Shown piece by piece: positions 1 to 7,450 of a stretch of 64,000 nucleotides of DNA. Position 1 is the first letter of the stretch; every line of letters begins with the position of its first letter. The notes under the pieces were generated by a model. The model was not told where the DNA came from. It did not search any database and saw only the letters and a program-made list of their open reading frames with translations. The DNA is from a virus, in the IMG/VR virus record IMGVR_UViG_3300030450_001823, positions 1 through 64,000 of that record, one strand, 5' to 3'. The translations under genes and the position numbers were made by a program.

Positions 1-180
1 TGGACTGTTATTGACATGGAGAAGCCAACCGATGATGAGTACGAGACATTCATGTACGAGGTAGACGAGGCCGAGGATTACCTCAACGAACACACTGTCC
101 GACCCGACAACACATACTGGGGCTGGGCAGACGGAGACTTCGGCCTATGGCAATACGATGAAGAAGGTGAATTAATATGA
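1..180 (+). CDS. Hypothetical acidic protein, C-terminal part only
   Basis: The frame is open from the first base to a TGA at 178-180, so the 5' end lies outside the window. The visible 59 residues are rich in Asp, Glu, Tyr and Trp (for example TYWGWADGDFGLWQYDEEGE) with no motif I recognise. The next gene starts inside the stop codon (ATGA), as is usual in this genome, which supports this being real coding sequence. Function unknown. Confidence 0.6.
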   Translation, partial: WTVIDMEKPTDDEYETFMYEVDEAEDYLNEHTVRPDNTYWGWADGDFGLWQYDEEGELI

Positions 181-461
181 TACACGGATTTGAAGAAGAC
201 CAAGTAGAGATGCAGAACTTTGGTGCATCACTTTGGAGAAAGTATGCAGAGATAGCGCACCTATTAGATTACTTACCTAAGAGATTAGAAGAACACATAC
301 GAATACAAGAAGAGTCAGGCGGTTACTCTTCTGCATTCGGTAAGCAGTGCGTCAAAGATTTCCGAGACTGCGCTGGTCAAATAACTATGGGGATATATAA
401 CCTCAAGGTACTCGCCGAGTTACTCAACTGGCGTGTAAAAGATTGGGAGGTCATCGAATGA
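177..461 (+). CDS. Hypothetical protein, 94 aa
   Basis: Starts at the ATG overlapping the previous stop and ends with a TGA that overlaps the next ATG. It is probably an alpha-helical soluble protein (helices near residues 10-45 and 58-85) with no cysteine cluster or membrane segment. It belongs to the small-gene unit entering from the left edge. I do not recognise the family. Confidence 0.6.
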   Translation: MIHGFEEDQVEMQNFGASLWRKYAEIAHLLDYLPKRLEEHIRIQEESGGYSSAFGKQCVKDFRDCAGQITMGIYNLKVLAELLNWRVKDWEVIE

Positions 462-589
462 ACTTCTTCAAGCGCACAGTCTATAGAATACTAGACCCAA
501 AGCCTGTTGTTACACGGCATGGTATAGCAACGCCTACTCTAGTCAAGGCTAAGGGTAGACAAATTGAGGTGGTCTTTCTAATCGACTGA
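458..589 (+). CDS. Hypothetical basic microprotein, 43 aa
   Basis: Short ORF starting at an ATG that overlaps the upstream stop and ending at TGA 587-589. The protein is basic (MNFFKRTVYRILDPKP at the start) and ends in a hydrophobic stretch, VVFLID. The ATGA coupling, with GGGAGGTCATCGAATG just upstream giving a good ribosome site, supports translation. Its stop overlaps the first base pairs of the promoter element at 588, so it is the last gene of its unit. Confidence 0.5.
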   Translation: MNFFKRTVYRILDPKPVVTRHGIATPTLVKAKGRQIEVVFLID

Positions 590-620
590 CTGAGGACTAC
601 CCCTTATGAATAAACAAGAG
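588..620 (+). promoter_or_regulatory. Archaeal TATA promoter, copy 1 of 7
   Basis: GACTGAGGAC at 588-597 is followed by a TATA-like TATGAATA at 605-612 and AACAAGAG. The distance from GACT to the ATG at 641 is exactly 53 bases, and TATA to ATG is 36, the same as in the copies at 2541, 5584 and 10806. With archaeal spacing, transcription would start only a few bases before the ATG, giving a nearly leaderless message. This copy has G instead of A inside the TATA box, so it may be weaker. Confidence 0.75.
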
Positions 621-640
621 ATAAATGAGAGTGATTGAAA

Positions 641-1144
641 ATGATAACAAAATGGATAAAGAACAAGATGAGAAAGATGATGAGCGAACTGCTTGACGAG
701 GAGCATGACCGTTTGGTACTAGAAGTAGAGGGTAACATTACCATACCTGATGCAGAAGATGTAGCACAGAACATAGACATTGATGAAATCGTAGGTAACT
801 TAGACTACGAAAATATATCAGGTAACATTAGCACATGGGACATAGTCAATGAGTTAGACATCTCCGAGGTAGCATATGAACTAGACGCAGAGAATATAGC
901 GGGCTACTTAGATATAGACACTGCCGACATCGAGGTAGACTACGATGAACTCGCTGCTTATGTAGTAGAAGAACTCGACCTAGATGACATAGCGCAGCGT
1001 GCTGATGTAGACAAGACAATCTTCTCGCACATACACATGCTTGAGACAAAGGTTGACGCACTCATCGAAGTAGTTCGTGACTCGGCCATGAACACACTTG
1101 ACTTGATGACATTCAACAAGGCACTAGAAGGTGAGGAACAATGA
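641..1144 (+). CDS. Acidic repeat protein (LDxENIAxxLD repeats)
   Basis: 167 residues from ATG 641; an in-frame TTG at 635 is less likely because the promoter-to-ATG distance matches the other copies. After a basic helix (residues 1-20) the protein consists of roughly 11-12-residue imperfect repeats of the type D-x-D-E-I-V-x-N-L-D-Y-E-N-I-S-G-N-I-S, at about residues 28-130, very rich in Asp and Glu. The end looks helical. The spacing suggests a regular solenoid or stacked-helix fold. First gene behind promoter copy 1. Function unknown; an acidic repeat protein could mimic DNA, but that is only inference. Confidence 0.75.
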   Translation: MITKWIKNKMRKMMSELLDEEHDRLVLEVEGNITIPDAEDVAQNIDIDEIVGNLDYENISGNISTWDIVNELDISEVAYELDAENIAGYLDIDTADIEVDYDELAAYVVEELDLDDIAQRADVDKTIFSHIHMLETKVDALIEVVRDSAMNTLDLMTFNKALEGEEQ

Positions 1145-1410
1145 GACACGGATTTAGAACAATGGATGAGATAAGAGATGGCATGTCACACATGCTTGAT
1201 GGTAAAACAATGATGCACCTTACAGGTTACGGTAGTTGGACTTACACTGTTGCGGTAGCACAGGAGTTAGTCGATACAATAGACGACACTGACTACTGCA
1301 AGGAAACTTTACTTTGGGCATTCGACTATGCCTGTGGTGGAACATGGGAGTTTGTAGTAGCGGCTCTCAACATACTGATAGACGCATGGTTAAATGATGA
1401 GGAGGAATGA
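1141..1410 (+). CDS. Hypothetical protein, 89 aa
   Basis: ATG 1141 overlaps the upstream stop, with GAAGGTGAGGAAC just before it as ribosome site. The protein has two Trp/Tyr-rich segments (GYGSWTYTVAVAQ near 30 and FDYACGGTWEFVVAAL near 64) and ends in DEEE because the ribosome site of the next gene is encoded in its tail. No family recognised. Confidence 0.6.
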   Translation: MRHGFRTMDEIRDGMSHMLDGKTMMHLTGYGSWTYTVAVAQELVDTIDDTDYCKETLLWAFDYACGGTWEFVVAALNILIDAWLNDEEE

Positions 1411-1412
1411 AT

Positions 1413-1889
1413 ATGATAAACGAACTAGACCTAATGGAAACACACTGGAATAACTACAAACAAGACTACACAACCGAGGAAATCATACTAGCCTCGCACT
1501 TAGGTGTAGACATAGATGATGCCGAGTCATACATTAACGACGATGACTACTTGGTTCTCACAGACGAAGAGGCTGACGAAGCAGTGCGTGAAGAGATAGA
1601 GCAATTGGTATGGGCATTCAATCCATCCTTCCTATGTGCACACACGAATGTATCAGAAGAGGCAATCAAGAAGATACAGGAATTGCACGAGGATGCAAAC
1701 GATGCACTTGCTGAGATGATAAAGGACTTCGATGAGTTTGTCGAGGATGCTGTAGCATCTGATGGGCGAGGACATTTCCTTGCTGGCTACGACCACGAAG
1801 AGAACGAAGTCCGTTACCTATCAGTGGTGCGTGATGGACTGTGCTACAAGACCAAAGAGACATACTACTACATCTACAGGAGGAACTGA
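1413..1889 (+). CDS. Hypothetical acidic protein, 158 aa
   Basis: GGAGG at 1401-1405 sits seven bases before ATG 1413. The alternative ATG at 1407 would leave one base, so 1413 is preferred. The protein is strongly acidic and mostly helical, with a C-terminal stretch rich in Tyr (KTKETYYYIYRRN). No cysteine cluster or membrane segment. Function unknown. Confidence 0.6.
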   Translation: MINELDLMETHWNNYKQDYTTEEIILASHLGVDIDDAESYINDDDYLVLTDEEADEAVREEIEQLVWAFNPSFLCAHTNVSEEAIKKIQELHEDANDALAEMIKDFDEFVEDAVASDGRGHFLAGYDHEENEVRYLSVVRDGLCYKTKETYYYIYRRN

Positions 1890-1891
1890 AT

Positions 1892-1957
1892 ATGAACGAA
1901 CCGATTATAATTATAGAGACAGACGAATACATTTACTGGGAGTATGATGAAGCATGA
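1892..1957 (+). CDS. Microprotein, 21 aa
   Basis: A complete 21-codon ORF (begins MNEPIIIIETDE, ends WEYDEA) with its own GGAGG at 1879-1883, eight bases before the ATG, and a stop that overlaps the ATG of the next gene (ATGA). The layout is identical to that of the larger neighbours, so it may be a translated microprotein. It could also only serve to couple translation of the gene at 1954. Confidence 0.45.
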   Translation: MNEPIIIIETDEYIYWEYDEA

Positions 1958-2232
1958 ACAGAATAGACTACGAACTAGCCGAAGCACTGAACACACCTCA
2001 ACAGTGGATAGCAGTACAGCAAATGAAAGAAGAAGCCAAGGAAATGCTATGGCGTTACAGAGAAATGATAATTGATTTCATAACCTCAACGAATGCGATG
2101 GACTTACCTCTGTACACACAGGATGAACTCATTGACAAATTGAAGAGCGGTGCGTCATACAATTGGTGGGTAGGCGAGTGCTTACCATCGGACCATGTAA
2201 TCAACACTGGTATTTACGGAGAGGAGGAATGA
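1954..2232 (+). CDS. Hypothetical protein, 92 aa
   Basis: Starts at the ATG overlapping the stop of the 21-aa ORF. Predicted mostly helical in the first 60 residues, then an aromatic stretch (YNWWVGECLP). The last codons, GEEE, carry the GAGGAGG ribosome site of the next gene. Family not recognised. Confidence 0.6.
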   Translation: MNRIDYELAEALNTPQQWIAVQQMKEEAKEMLWRYREMIIDFITSTNAMDLPLYTQDELIDKLKSGASYNWWVGECLPSDHVINTGIYGEEE

Positions 2233-2234
2233 AC

Positions 2235-2375
2235 ATGAATGAAGAAAAGAAATGTGGTATGTGTGAATGCACAAGTGCAGGGCAGTGGATTAAATCATGG
2301 GATGGATGGACTTGCGGTGCATGTATGCAAGAGATGAAAGATATGGTAGACTTCGATTCGCAGAATTGTTGGTGA
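2235..2375 (+). CDS. Small zinc-ribbon protein, 46 aa
   Basis: From ATG 2235 (GAGGAGG at 2221-2227; the ATG at 2229 is too close). The protein has CGMC at residues 7-10 and CGAC at 27-30, a classic pair of knuckles for one zinc ion. The rest is short and charged. It is one of about twenty CxxC mini-proteins in this window. Binding partner unknown. Confidence 0.6.
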   Translation: MNEEKKCGMCECTSAGQWIKSWDGWTCGACMQEMKDMVDFDSQNCW

Positions 2376-2379
2376 TAAT

Positions 2380-2541
2380 ATGAATGAAGATGAAGAACTA
2401 TACAAATACGCAGTGGATGTCATACAGATGCTAGATGCACACGGTCTAGGTAACACTTTGCTAAGAGAAGTTACTGACTTGATATGCAACTACAACTATG
2501 ACATCAAGGCTGCCTATGAAAGAGCGAGGCTTTATAGTTAG
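2380..2541 (+). CDS. Hypothetical helical protein, 53 aa
   Basis: ATG 2380 lies four bases after the previous stop; TTGGTGATAAT before it is a plausible ribosome site. Helical throughout (residues 5-50). The TAG stop at 2539-2541 touches the first base of promoter copy 2, making this the last gene of the first unit. Function unknown. Confidence 0.5.
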   Translation: MNEDEELYKYAVDVIQMLDAHGLGNTLLREVTDLICNYNYDIKAAYERARLYS

Positions 2542-2573
2542 ACTGAGGACTTATGGTTATAAATAAACAAGAG
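2541..2573 (+). promoter_or_regulatory. Archaeal TATA promoter, copy 2 of 7
   Basis: GACTGAGGAC at 2541-2550, TATAAATA at 2558-2565, then AACAAGAG. From GACT to the ATG at 2594 is 53 bases, and the sequence down to the ATG is almost identical to copy 1 (they share the GATAAATGAGAGTGATTGAA stretch). Transcription is expected to start around 2588, leaving a leader of about six bases. Confidence 0.85.
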
Positions 2574-2593
2574 ATAAATGAGAGTGATTGAAA

Positions 2594-2794
2594 ATGAGAC
2601 AGAATAAGAAGAGAGCAGCAAGCGGTAGATACAAAGCAAAGTTTACAGAGAGGATGACAGGTAACAAGGCGTTAGTCAGAGAGGTAGTTAGAAGTGGCTA
2701 CACACTTGAAGATGCAAAGGCATTAGTCAAGCGAGCAACGCATGAAGAAGTAAGAGCATTGTTATCAGCACAAGTAACACAAGAGGAGGAATAA
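2594..2794 (+). CDS. Hypothetical basic protein, 66 aa
   Basis: First gene after promoter copy 2. ATG 2594 is chosen over the in-frame TTG at 2588 because of the fixed promoter-to-ATG distance. The N-terminus is strongly basic (MRQNKKRAASGRYKAKF), followed by two short helices (residues 28-60) that resemble a small UBA- or HTH-like bundle, and an EEE tail that encodes the next ribosome site. A nucleic-acid-binding role is possible but not shown. Confidence 0.6.
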   Translation: MRQNKKRAASGRYKAKFTERMTGNKALVREVVRSGYTLEDAKALVKRATHEEVRALLSAQVTQEEE

Positions 2795-2796
2795 AT

Positions 2797-3423
2797 ATGG
2801 CATTAATAGTAGGAATAAAGAACGGGACAGACAAAGGATTTACAGAAGATGAGGTTAAACTAACCAACTCATTCGGCATGGGTGTACTAGCGATGGTAAC
2901 TGGTGTCGGTAACATTGGTGGCAAAGAGGATGGATGGCGTACTCGCATCTCTGTACAAGAAGTACATGATAGATTTACAGTAGCACTTGAAGCACTTGAA
3001 CTCTTTCAAGACCAAGAACCTGTGAAAGAAGTCATCACACTAGACTTCGTACAGCGTATGGCTGATGCAGACTGGTCTTGTAATGTAAGTAATGAACCAA
3101 AAGAAGAGTTCCTTTACAAGATGGCAGGTCAAGTGATGAGCAAATTACTCAGCGAGACTCGTACAGAAACACTAGGTACGCACTACAACCAAAAGTCTTG
3201 GGATAATTTACACTCACGAAGAGAAAGTGTAAGGATGCTGGTTGGTATGTTACTGTCAGAGGATGAAGACGAGGACTACTACATGACCGATTGCATAGAC
3301 TCAATCGTACACGACTTTGATTTCTACGATGACAAAGAGTTCTATGGTAACAAGTACTTGTACTACAATGAATCAACTAACGCTTACACACTGGTAAACG
3401 AAGTACCAAAGGAGGAGGAATGA
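2797..3423 (+). CDS. Hypothetical protein, 208 aa
   Basis: GAGGAGGAATAAATATGG places a strong ribosome site before ATG 2797. The N-terminal 55 residues are Gly/Val-rich and look like a beta sheet; the middle is helical; the end is very acidic and Tyr-rich (around 150-200). No catalytic motif recognised. The tail KEEE carries the next gene's ribosome site. Confidence 0.6.
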   Translation: MALIVGIKNGTDKGFTEDEVKLTNSFGMGVLAMVTGVGNIGGKEDGWRTRISVQEVHDRFTVALEALELFQDQEPVKEVITLDFVQRMADADWSCNVSNEPKEEFLYKMAGQVMSKLLSETRTETLGTHYNQKSWDNLHSRRESVRMLVGMLLSEDEDEDYYMTDCIDSIVHDFDFYDDKEFYGNKYLYYNESTNAYTLVNEVPKEEE

Positions 3424-3425
3424 AT

Positions 3426-3782
3426 ATGAATAAAGAACAAGCAATAGAGAAACTGAAAGAAGAAATCAAGCCTAACGACATACTGTACACACAACTACAC
3501 CATGTCACGAAGTCAGGTATGACAAGATACATAGGAGTAAGAGTAATCAAAGACGACTACCCTTACGACTACACTTACCTTGTAGCAAAAGCACTGGGCT
3601 GGAAAACCAGTGAGAAGTATAACGGTATCAAAGCCGGAGGCAGTGGAATGGATATGGGATTCCATCTTATCTACAGTCTTGGCATGGCACTGTGGCCTGA
3701 TGGTACACCTGAGCCTCATGGTCAGCGCAACGGTGAACCTGATTCTTGCGGCGGCTACGCACTCACACAGAGGTGGCTTTGA
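3426..3782 (+). CDS. Conserved tailed-virus protein (HVxxSGMxR / GGSGMDMGFH family)
   Basis: 118 residues from ATG 3426 (GGAGGAGG seven bases upstream). The order LYTQLHHVTKSGMTRYI (from about residue 21), then the ALGW stretch and GGSGMDMGFHLIYSLG (near 70-85) matches a small family seen in many bacteriophages, typically LxHVSxSGMSRxI followed by GCGMDMGFHLVYxL. Function unknown there too. The conserved His, Ser and Gly residues hint at a ligand-binding or catalytic role. Its presence links this genome to the wider tailed-virus gene pool. Confidence 0.7.
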   Translation: MNKEQAIEKLKEEIKPNDILYTQLHHVTKSGMTRYIGVRVIKDDYPYDYTYLVAKALGWKTSEKYNGIKAGGSGMDMGFHLIYSLGMALWPDGTPEPHGQRNGEPDSCGGYALTQRWL

Positions 3783-3784
3783 AT

Positions 3785-5128
3785 ATGACAATGAATAATT
3801 TATTACAAAAAGGATTGATGAAGAAGAGAAGCGCAGAGATTGAACAATGTTTCCAAGAATGTATAGGTAAGCATGGTCGCAGTTGGTACAGACAAAAGGA
3901 CCTACCTGTTATGCAGGGTGCTATACTTGACACCCTCTACGATGCGGGCAAAGGTGCGACACTAAGACCGGTCGATATGTTGAACAGTAACACTCGGTTG
4001 GCTTGGTTAGTAGATAATGACATAGTGAAATATCAATCACTACCCAAGAGAGGTAACGAGAGTTGCGGTCACGACGAGTACGATGGTACAAGTTACGCGA
4101 TGTATGAATGTTCTCTGAGAATAGACTGGAGCGGTCGTGCAAGAGTAACTCAAGATGGAGTGAACTCTTACTACAGAGTGGTAGATAGAGAACAGACTGA
4201 GGCAAAGAGAAAGGAATGGGTGGATAGGTCTTGGGAGGAATTGAAATCCAAGTACACACTTGCCAAGATACACGAAGGCGCTGACTTGACGGATGAGCAA
4301 GTGTATGAGAATACCAAGCACCACTTTGTATCAAGAGACAGCAACCCTGTTATTTGGTACGATGTCTTTGCTACATCTAGTTACAAAGGCGAGTGTGCTT
4401 GGAAAGACACCGATAGGTACTGTGACTTTCATCAACAAACTCGACATGAAGCCGTGCTTGTCTATTACACCAAAGGTGAATGTCGGTACATAGATGAACT
4501 AACTGACTTACCACAATGGCTCAGAGACAACACTGATGATGACAAAGTGCTGGCCTTGATTAAGAAGACCATACCTAAGATGAAGACAGAGGCAAGAGAA
4601 TGGTTACAGTCTACCTATGAGAATAGCGAACCTGTCACTGACAGCGAAGGTAACAGGAAATGGGTCACTACCCGTCACGGTAAGCGAGGTCAGTACTCAC
4701 TTACTTGGTGGAATCAAATAGAAAGAAGACTATCTCAAAACGCACAGCGAGCCACTGACAAAGGTAGAGAAGGTACAGAACTAAACGGCTGGTTATTCAC
4801 CTGCGGGCGTAATGGTGATAACGGCGAATGGGAGACTATCGACAGTATTTACAAATACTATGTGGGCGGCACGAGAGGCACGACTTGGACTCAGCCGAAG
4901 GGAGCCTTAGTGTTTAACAGTAAGGAACACGCAGAGCAAGCCGTAGATATAATTTCTAAGATACCGGGTAGAATAATTGCTCATCACGAATCTAGCGACC
5001 TTCTTATAGATAAGAGAAAGGTAAGGATACGGTTGTCAAACAAAGGCGACCCTCTAAAGTATACGCCTAAGCAAGCATGGGATTTGATATGCTCAGGAAA
5101 AATAGTCGATGACATAGGGGGGTATTAA
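3785..5128 (+). CDS. Hypothetical protein, 447 aa
   Basis: ATG 3785 follows the previous stop by two bases; AGAGGTGG at about 3770-3777 is the ribosome site. An upstream in-frame ATG at 3746 would overlap the previous gene by 37 bases and is less likely. The protein mixes charged helices with Trp/Tyr-rich segments (for example GTRGTTWTQPKGALVFNSKE near 370) and ends in a compact alpha/beta segment. It is among the larger unrecognised proteins of the early region. No motif I can assign. Confidence 0.65.
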   Translation: MTMNNLLQKGLMKKRSAEIEQCFQECIGKHGRSWYRQKDLPVMQGAILDTLYDAGKGATLRPVDMLNSNTRLAWLVDNDIVKYQSLPKRGNESCGHDEYDGTSYAMYECSLRIDWSGRARVTQDGVNSYYRVVDREQTEAKRKEWVDRSWEELKSKYTLAKIHEGADLTDEQVYENTKHHFVSRDSNPVIWYDVFATSSYKGECAWKDTDRYCDFHQQTRHEAVLVYYTKGECRYIDELTDLPQWLRDNTDDDKVLALIKKTIPKMKTEAREWLQSTYENSEPVTDSEGNRKWVTTRHGKRGQYSLTWWNQIERRLSQNAQRATDKGREGTELNGWLFTCGRNGDNGEWETIDSIYKYYVGGTRGTTWTQPKGALVFNSKEHAEQAVDIISKIPGRIIAHHESSDLLIDKRKVRIRLSNKGDPLKYTPKQAWDLICSGKIVDDIGGY

Positions 5129-5130
5129 GG

Positions 5131-5634
5131 TTGGTAGAAATATGCAGACGAGCATTCCCTTTGACTCCTTCACCTTGGTTAGCAGAGATGTCTAACCATA
5201 CAGTAGCAGTAAGCAAGATGATGGATGTAGACAGTGCGAAGGCACACTGGCAAATCGTAGAACACAATGGTACTAAGTGGATAGAAGCAAGGAGCCATGA
5301 CAGTAGAGGCGAGGTAACAAAAGCCCATCGTGCCTTAGTTGGTATGGCTACTGCTGTAAGTGAGTACCCTATACTTGATGAGCACGAGTACCTCAGTGAT
5401 GAGTACCGTCTATCAATCGAAGCGATAGCGACTATAGCCAAGCGAACAGGCACTATCATAGATTCATACCATGACTTATTCGTAGAACTCTTTGACACTC
5501 AGATTGAGATAATAGAGGATGAGCCGATGAAATACATTGTGATGATGAGTGATGATGAGTTTGTTGATTTTGTAAAATCGCTGGACTCAGAAGTTCCGGC
5601 TATAAATAAACAAGAGAATATGGAGGTTGATTAA
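5131..5634 (+). CDS. Hypothetical protein, 167 aa
   Basis: Two starts are possible: TTG 5131, with GGGGGGT seven bases upstream, or ATG 5188 (148 residues). The protein is alpha/beta with an acidic C-terminus. Its last codons (AINKQENMEVD) are encoded by promoter copy 3, so the end of this protein is dictated by the promoter of the next unit. Function unknown. Confidence 0.55.
   Translation: MVEICRRAFPLTPSPWLAEMSNHTVAVSKMMDVDSAKAHWQIVEHNGTKWIEARSHDSRGEVTKAHRALVGMATAVSEYPILDEHEYLSDEYRLSIEAIATIAKRTGTIIDSYHDLFVELFDTQIEIIEDEPMKYIVMMSDDEFVDFVKSLDSEVPAINKQENMEVD
5584..5613 (+). promoter_or_regulatory. Archaeal TATA promoter, copy 3 of 7, inside a gene end
   Basis: GACTCAGAAGTTCCGGC at 5584-5600, then TATAAATA at 5601-5608 and AACAAGAG. 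It is 53 bases from GACT to ATG 5637. It lies wholly inside the last codons of the gene at 5131-5634. The GAAGTTCCGG block just upstream of TATA is shared with copies 4, 6 and 7 and is the place where a TFB recognition element would be. Confidence 0.85.
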
Positions 5635-5636
5635 AA

Positions 5637-5927
5637 ATGAGAATGACAAATGAGAACAAAGGATGGATGAGGAGTGCCCTTCAATTAGGCGAAGATAACA
5701 TGATATTGTTCAGTGAGAAATGCTGGCATTGGATTTCCGACTCTTGGATAAACACACCACTACACGAGCAGTGTAACTTCTATCAGAAGTATGTTGAGTT
5801 TGGAGGCGAAGATAACTTGGCATACGATAATGAAGAAGCACTAGAGAAAACGATTGAGTACGCCCATGATAAGATAATGGATTGCTTTAGTGAAATAGAC
5901 AGAAGACTCAACTTAACGGAGGAATAA
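5637..5927 (+). CDS. Hypothetical protein, 96 aa
   Basis: First gene of the third unit; ATG 5637 is 36 bases from the TATA box. GGAGGTTGATT upstream may act as ribosome site. Helical protein with Trp-rich early part (CWHWISDSW near 27-35). No known motif. Confidence 0.6.
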   Translation: MRMTNENKGWMRSALQLGEDNMILFSEKCWHWISDSWINTPLHEQCNFYQKYVEFGGEDNLAYDNEEALEKTIEYAHDKIMDCFSEIDRRLNLTEE

Positions 5928-5929
5928 AT

Positions 5930-6100
5930 ATGACAAAATATACAATAAAATATGAAGCAGAAGACTACTATGTAGAAGACGAATGGCCGGACTTGGATGG
6001 TACAAAGATATTTACCAACAAGGATGCAGTGATAATGCATTTGCTCTTAGTAATAAAGGCGAATTGTCTCTTTGACCCAATATACAAGGTGATAGAATGA
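5930..6100 (+). CDS. Hypothetical protein, 56 aa
   Basis: GGAGGAATAAATATG gives a standard cassette start at 5930, and the TGA at 6098-6100 overlaps the next ATG. Acidic and Tyr-rich N-terminal half, hydrophobic helix near 35-45 (AVIMHLLLVIKA). Function unknown. Confidence 0.5.
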   Translation: MTKYTIKYEAEDYYVEDEWPDLDGTKIFTNKDAVIMHLLLVIKANCLFDPIYKVIE

Positions 6101-6273
6101 ATAGAACATGCGTACAGTGTAACCAAAGTGAAGGTACTACCAACTGCGATAAGTGCGGTCAAATGACATGCCGTACTTGCTGTACCTTCATACCTATGCC
6201 TAAAGGCGAATTACAAATCAAACACACTGGTTGTGTGAGAAAAAGGAACGGAGGGAAAAACAATGCTGTTTGA
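6097..6273 (+). CDS. Small Cys-rich zinc-finger protein, 58 aa
   Basis: ATGA overlap with the previous gene. Cysteines occur as CVQC (5-8), C..C (17, 20), CRTCC (25-29) and a final H..GC (44-47), enough for two zinc sites, as in RING- or B-box-like knuckles. The C-terminus is basic (RKRNGGK). Likely a protein- or nucleic-acid-binding adaptor; the exact fold cannot be named from sequence. Confidence 0.55.
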   Translation: MNRTCVQCNQSEGTTNCDKCGQMTCRTCCTFIPMPKGELQIKHTGCVRKRNGGKNNAV

Positions 6274-6526
6274 ATGCGGGTTCTGCGGAGAGCAAGGTAT
6301 GCAATTAAACGAAGGTAAAATGCTCACACCTTGGCATCCTACACAACGAGATGTCGACATCATTGACATGAAATGTATTCTATGCGGAGTGCATGAGCCT
6401 TGCGAATCTGATGACCTCGCTGGATTTATGATGGAGATTTTAGGCGAGAAAAACTATGGCAAGGCTATGGTAAAGGCACTCAAGATACTATGGAAAAACG
6501 AACACATGAAGGAGATGATTGAATGA
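6263..6526 (+). CDS. Zinc-ribbon-like protein, 87 aa
   Basis: ATG 6263 with GGAGGG upstream, overlapping the previous gene by 11 bases. CGFC at residues 5-9 and CILCG near 38-42 could hold one zinc ion; the second half is helical. It stands directly before the paralogue array, and its final codons (MKEMIE) contain the GATGATTGA ribosome site of the first member. Confidence 0.55.
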   Translation: MLFECGFCGEQGMQLNEGKMLTPWHPTQRDVDIIDMKCILCGVHEPCESDDLAGFMMEILGEKNYGKAMVKALKILWKNEHMKEMIE

Positions 6527-6807
6527 TTGACACAGATAAATACGAAGGACATACAGAAGGCGAATGGAGATGGTACGAAGGAGCGAGACATAAATCGCTC
6601 ACTGGTAGTATGAGGTTACTGATGTTCGCAGAGGATGGAAACAACGAGCATCCAAAGCCAGCAGACGCAGCACTCATAGAAGATGCACCAAAACTTCTAG
6701 CCGAAGTCAAGCGGTTGCGTAAAGGTATCATCGACATTGCTGACAAATGGGAGCGACCATCTATTTTACGGGGCTTTCTCAAGGAGTTAAAGGAGTTGAT
6801 TGAATGA
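6523..6807 (+). CDS. Array paralogue 1 (DTDKYEGH / APxLLAEVKRLR family), 94 aa
   Basis: Starts MIDTDKYEGHTEGEWRW and later has ALIEDAPKLLAEVKRLRKG at about residues 47-65. The same start block and end block recur in the neighbouring genes with unrelated middle parts. Tailed phages often carry single genes with a TPGPW-type start and an NAxLIAxAPxLLxxV motif of unknown function; this looks like the same family in many copies. Coupled to its neighbours by ATGA overlaps. Confidence 0.75.
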   Translation: MIDTDKYEGHTEGEWRWYEGARHKSLTGSMRLLMFAEDGNNEHPKPADAALIEDAPKLLAEVKRLRKGIIDIADKWERPSILRGFLKELKELIE

Positions 6808-7109
6808 TTGACACAGACAAATACGAAGGACACAACCTTGCTAAAGGTAGGGTCGGTAGTAACTACAACATATACGATAGAAAAGGTAACATCATCTTTG
6901 ATGCCGATAATGTGGGTAGTAACATGGCTACACTAAACTTGTTAGCAGACGCACCACTTCTCCTTGAGTTTATTCAAAAGATAGTCAAGGATTGGTGCAA
7001 GCCTAACCAATGCAACCAAGCATTCGGTAAAGATGTAAGGCAACTAATGTATGAGTATGGGCTTATAACATTCAATGAAGAAACAAGAAGATATGAGGTG
7101 AAAGAATGA
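6804..7109 (+). CDS. Array paralogue 2, 101 aa
   Basis: Start block MIDTDKYEGHN, then a distinct beta-rich middle (GRVGSNYNIYDRKGNIIF), then LLADAPLLLEFIQKIVKD. It lacks the EVKRLR part of the end block, so it is one of the more diverged members. The C-terminal 35 residues are unlike any other member. ATGA overlaps on both sides. Confidence 0.75.
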   Translation: MIDTDKYEGHNLAKGRVGSNYNIYDRKGNIIFDADNVGSNMATLNLLADAPLLLEFIQKIVKDWCKPNQCNQAFGKDVRQLMYEYGLITFNEETRRYEVKE

Positions 7110-7450
7110 TTAACACAGACAAATACGAAGGACACACACCTGCGCCGTGGACTATAGCCGAGGACATGCAAAGTGTAATGATACCAGCGAACCATCAAAG
7201 CGTGGATGATATGAGTCCTTACATTGGTAGTGGTGCAAACGCACAACTCATAGCAGACACACCACTTCTCCTTGAAGCATACAAGCGGTTGCGTGAGGAT
7301 AACAAGAAATTACACGATGCAATCAACGGCTGTGCCTACGCCAACATGCAGGGTTCAGCACATGACTTGTATTGCGAGAGCATCGTTGAGCGATGCCCTA
7401 CTTGCTATCAAAACATAGACGACATGGAATGTGGATGTGAGGAAGAATGA
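7106..7450 (+). CDS. Array paralogue 3, 114 aa, with Cys-rich tail
   Basis: Start block MINTDKYEGHTPAPW (the TPxPW form typical of the phage family), middle different from the others, end block LIADTPLLLEAYKRLREDN. A C-terminal extension adds CPTCYQNIDDMECGCEE, a possible zinc knuckle not present in the other copies. ATGA overlaps on both sides. Confidence 0.75.
   Translation: MINTDKYEGHTPAPWTIAEDMQSVMIPANHQSVDDMSPYIGSGANAQLIADTPLLLEAYKRLREDNKKLHDAINGCAYANMQGSAHDLYCESIVERCPTCYQNIDDMECGCEEE

Noticed and set aside
846-1061. Minus-strand frames opposite early genes (also 1666-1932, 3921-4334, 5067-5498)
   Set aside because: They overlap well-supported plus-strand genes, lack ribosome sites and have unnatural compositions (runs of His, Ser, Leu and Cys).
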